This document shows, one piece after another, positions 6,588 to 8,421 of a stretch of DNA of 8,421 nucleotides. The notes below the pieces were generated by a model, which did no database searches, was not told where the DNA came from, and worked only from the letters and a program-made list of their open reading frames with translations. Each line of letters opens with the position of its first letter. The stretch's first letter is position 1. The DNA is taken from assembly GCA_900548495.1 (NCBI GenBank), contig URKT01000086.1, positions 1-8,421 of the forward strand, written 5' to 3'. The position numbers were made by a program, and so were the translations under genes. This stretch comes from an uncultured Collinsella sp. (GTDB lineage: Bacteria > Actinomycetota > Coriobacteriia > Coriobacteriales > Coriobacteriaceae).

Positions 6588-6616
6588 ATTGTAGCGTCCT
6601 GCTGCCACTTTGCTAG
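6588..6616 (-). promoter_or_regulatory. Dehydrogenase promoter
   Basis: On the minus strand a -10 TACAAT (6593-6588, 5/6) is followed by about 30 nt of leader before the ATG. The -35 is poor (CTAGCA at a 17-nt spacing). A small inverted repeat TTCG-N3-CGAA (6575-6585) covers the predicted start and might be an operator. Confidence 0.4.
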
Positions 6617-6760
6617 GCTAAAGCGCCGTAGATTTTTGGACATGCCTTAATCTCTACTTTTGGAGTGATTTGGGCCGCTGACGGCATCGCTGGGCGATGT
6701 GCTCGCGCGGATGGGGCCGGTCGTTGTACCATAGCTGCAACTGACTCGTAAGGAGCATCC

Positions 6761-7687
6761 ATGCCCATTCGCATCCCCGACGCCCTCCCTGCCGCCGCGC
6801 AGCTCGAGAGCGAGAACATCTTTGTCATGACCGAGTACCGCGCGCTGCACCAGGACATCCGTCCACTGCGCGTGCTCATTCTCAACCTCATGCCCACCAA
6901 GATTGCCACCGAGACGCAGATCATGCGCAAGCTCTCCAACACGCCGCTGCAGGTGGAGGTGGACCTGCTGCGCACCAAGACGCACGAGGCCACGCACGTG
7001 AGCGCCGGCCACTTGGAGACGTTCTACCGCACGTTCGACGACATCCGCGACATCCACTACGACGGCCTGATCATCACGGGCGCGCCGGTGGAGCAGATGC
7101 CGTTCGAAGAGGTCGACTACTGGCCCGAGCTCTGCCAGATCATGGATTGGTCCACCACGCACGTGCACTCTACGCTGCACATTTGTTGGGGCGCGCAGGC
7201 TGGCCTGTACCATCATTACGGTATCCAGAAGTACGACCTGCCGGCAAAGGCGAGCGGTGTGTTCGAGCATTATCTGGTGAAGCCGCAAAGCCCGCTGGTC
7301 CGCGGCTTCGACGACCGTTTCTATGCCGTGCATTCGCGCAACACCGATGTGCGCCGCGAGGACGTGGAGGCCGAGCCGCAGCTTGAGGTCGTGGCCGTGT
7401 CCGACGAGGTGGGCCTGTACATTGTCAAGTCGACCGACAGCCGCCGCTTCTTTGTCTTTGGCCATCCCGAGTACGATACCGACACGTTGCGCTTGGAGTA
7501 CGAGCGCGACGTGAAGCGCGGGCTCAACCCCCAGGTGCCGGCGCATTACTTCCCAGGTGACGACCCCTCCGCCGAGCCGCGCAACGTCTGGCGCAGCCAG
7601 GCTCAGCTGCTCTACACCAACTGGCTCAACTACTACGTCTACCAGACCACGCCCTACGACCTGGCCCGCGCCGGCGAGGAGCACTAG
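6761..7687 (+). CDS. metA: Homoserine O-acyltransferase MetA (predicted acetyl-CoA type)
   Basis: MetA acylates L-homoserine, the first committed step of methionine synthesis. The 308-residue protein covers the whole family: LRVLILNLMPTK (36-47), LLRTKTHEATHVS (69-81), TGAPVEQMPFEEVDYW (106-121), the nucleophile Cys142 in ICWGAQAG, then FGHPEYD (233-239) with catalytic His235 and Glu237, and LNYYVYQTTPYD near the end. Position 111 is Glu; published work on Bacillus cereus MetA links Glu111 to acetyl-CoA and Gly111 to succinyl-CoA, so O-acetylhomoserine is predicted. The ATG at 6761 follows AAGGAG (6750-6755). Only a weak -10-like TACCAT (6727-6732) is visible, and the leader is too short for a SAM riboswitch or T-box. 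It converges on the folate gene with a 23-nt gap and no visible terminator. No other methionine gene is adjacent. Confidence 0.95.
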   Translation: MPIRIPDALPAAAQLESENIFVMTEYRALHQDIRPLRVLILNLMPTKIATETQIMRKLSNTPLQVEVDLLRTKTHEATHVSAGHLETFYRTFDDIRDIHYDGLIITGAPVEQMPFEEVDYWPELCQIMDWSTTHVHSTLHICWGAQAGLYHHYGIQKYDLPAKASGVFEHYLVKPQSPLVRGFDDRFYAVHSRNTDVRREDVEAEPQLEVVAVSDEVGLYIVKSTDSRRFFVFGHPEYDTDTLRLEYERDVKRGLNPQVPAHYFPGDDPSAEPRNVWRSQAQLLYTNWLNYYVYQTTPYDLARAGEEH

Positions 7688-7710
7688 GCCGCCGGGAGGT
7701 GCACCAGCCG

Positions 7711-8307
7711 TTAGGCGCTGATGATGTGGGGTAGCGGCAGGTCGTGGGCGTCGGTGGGAACGTGGTCGACACGCTGCTCGTCAAAGGCGATGCCGATAAT
7801 TTGGCATGCGGGCGAGAGCATAGGCAGGTAGCGATCGTAACAACCGCCGCCGTAGCCCAGGCGCGCGCCGGTTTGGTCGAAGGCCACGAGCGGTACGACG
7901 ATCATGTCGAGAGCTTCGGCAGGCACGATGGGGAAGCGGTCGCTGTCGATGTCCGTGGCCGCGAAGGCCCGCGTGGGGTGGGCGATAAACGGCGCCGCGG
8001 ACGCATCGTCGGCGGCAACTGCCCGCATGCACATGCGCTGGCCACAAGCTGCGGCGTCTGTTGCCGAGAACATGCACGGATAGGCCACGCGCCAGCCGTG
8101 TTTGGCGGCCGCAGCGGCAAATGCGGCAGGGTCGACTTCGGAACCTATCGCGGCATAGACGGCAACGGTGTGCGGCTCTGCGGCACCCAAGTGATCCAAC
8201 AGCTCAACCAGCCGCGCGCAGACAACGGTAGACTTCGCCGCCCGCACATCCAAATCAAGAGCATCGCGCCGAGCAATCACCGCCCGCCGCAACTCAGCCT
8301 TATCCAT
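7711..8307 (-). CDS. ygfA: 5-formyltetrahydrofolate cyclo-ligase (MTHFS)
   Basis: This enzyme uses ATP to convert 5-formyltetrahydrofolate to 5,10-methenyltetrahydrofolate, returning stored folate to the one-carbon pool. The 198-residue protein has the family's normal length. The N-terminus MDKAELRRAVIARRDAL carries the Lys/Arg pattern of the nucleotide site; YAAIGSEVDP (51-60) holds Glu57; IVVPLVAFDQTGARLGYGGG leads into the signature GYGGGCYDRYL (151-161). The middle (about 85-120) is Ala-rich and variable. The ATG at 8307 follows an AGAGGGG-type site with a 5-nt spacer. A TTG 27 nt upstream is in frame but lies in the arm of an inverted repeat and was not chosen. A possible promoter (TTGCCC at 8373-8368, AATAAA at 8351-8346) overlaps that repeat but is weak. 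Confidence 0.93.
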   Translation of the reverse strand: MDKAELRRAVIARRDALDLDVRAAKSTVVCARLVELLDHLGAAEPHTVAVYAAIGSEVDPAAFAAAAAKHGWRVAYPCMFSATDAAACGQRMCMRAVAADDASAAPFIAHPTRAFAATDIDSDRFPIVPAEALDMIVVPLVAFDQTGARLGYGGGCYDRYLPMLSPACQIIGIAFDEQRVDHVPTDAHDLPLPHIISA

Positions 8308-8323
8308 TCCGGCCCCCTCTCCC

Positions 8324-8362
8324 AAACCTGCCAAAAAGGGACAGGTTTATTTTGGCAGGTTT
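8324..8362. repeat. 13-bp-arm inverted repeat with alternative pairing
   Basis: AAACCTGCCAAAA (8324-8336) and TTTTGGCAGGTTT (8350-8362) are perfect inverted copies around a 13-nt loop. The loop contains CAGGTTT (8342-8348), a second copy of part of the right arm, so the left arm could form either a 13-bp or a 7-bp stem. It lies between two divergent genes, close to both starts. It looks like a dispersed intergenic repeat; a regulatory role is possible but unproven. Confidence 0.6.
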
Positions 8363-8415
8363 TATCTGGGCAAACATCCAAACCACCACACAAACCATCG
8401 CAAAGGGGGCAGTTC

Positions 8416-8421
8416 ATGGAC
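8416..8421 (+). CDS. Probable start of a gene cut by the window end
   Basis: ATGGAC at the very end is preceded by AAAGGGGG (8402-8409) with a 6-nt spacer, a plausible ribosome binding site. Only two codons (Met-Asp) are visible, so nothing can be said about the product. Confidence 0.35.

Noticed and set aside
5633..6616. Plus-strand open frame opposite the dehydrogenase
   Set aside because: Low-complexity Val/Leu/Gly/Asp product with no motif; the minus-strand gene has the full catalytic set.
6551..6643. N-terminal extension of the dehydrogenase to an upstream ATG
   Set aside because: The added 31 residues are basic and unlike the family; the ribosome binding site and -10 box support the start at 6550.
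6651..6760. SAM riboswitch or T-box upstream of metA
   Set aside because: No conserved T-box sequence or SAM-type multi-stem pattern with a terminator was seen, and the probable leader is very short.
6647..7684. Minus-strand open frame opposite metA
   Set aside because: MetA on the plus strand is complete with its catalytic residues; the antisense product is featureless.
8308..8334. TTG start for the folate cyclo-ligase
   Set aside because: It falls inside the inverted repeat arm, adds only MAGLGEGAG, and the ATG at 8307 has a ribosome binding site and the family-typical N-terminus.

Overview
The window looks like chromosomal DNA of a high-GC, anaerobic gut actinobacterium of the Coriobacteriia, most likely Collinsella-like. 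This rests on the GC-rich coding style, strong GGAGG-type ribosome binding sites, and the fermentative and sugar-amine gene content; it is inference, because no rRNA or marker gene is present.

Layout. At 1-1430 lies an IS110-family insertion sequence. Its transposase is on the minus strand with an intact DEDD tetrad and serine motif. The leader upstream of the transposase folds into several hairpins and is a candidate bridge RNA. A tandem pair of 23-bp repeats follows at 1433-1482. At 1551-4328 a good -10 box leads into recQ (ATP-dependent DNA helicase), and a GntR/HutC-type regulator starts only 2 nt after the recQ stop. The 144-nt gap at 4329-4472 holds two 17-bp direct repeats and a sigma70-like promoter. 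It precedes a SIS-domain gene at 4473-5441 that resembles FrlB/FraB fructosamine-6-phosphate deglycases. A strong 16-bp stem terminator at 5490-5531 separates this gene from the converging minus-strand L-lactate/L-2-hydroxyisocaproate dehydrogenase-family gene (5573-6550). Divergent from that is metA (6761-7687), which carries Glu111, the residue linked to acetyl-CoA use. It converges on a minus-strand 5-formyltetrahydrofolate cyclo-ligase (7711-8307). The right end has a 13-bp-arm inverted repeat and the probable first codons of another plus-strand gene.

How the genes fit together. The GntR regulator, the paired repeats overlapping the downstream start region and the deglycase look like a small local sugar-amine control module, although no kinase or transporter partner is in view. 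metA and the folate cyclo-ligase both feed methionine/one-carbon metabolism but are transcribed toward each other. The dehydrogenase would serve NAD+ regeneration or 2-oxo acid reduction.

The most interesting items are the candidate bridge RNA with possible element ends, the phased operator-like repeats in front of the deglycase, and the two types of intergenic repeat. No clearly new multi-gene system is visible.
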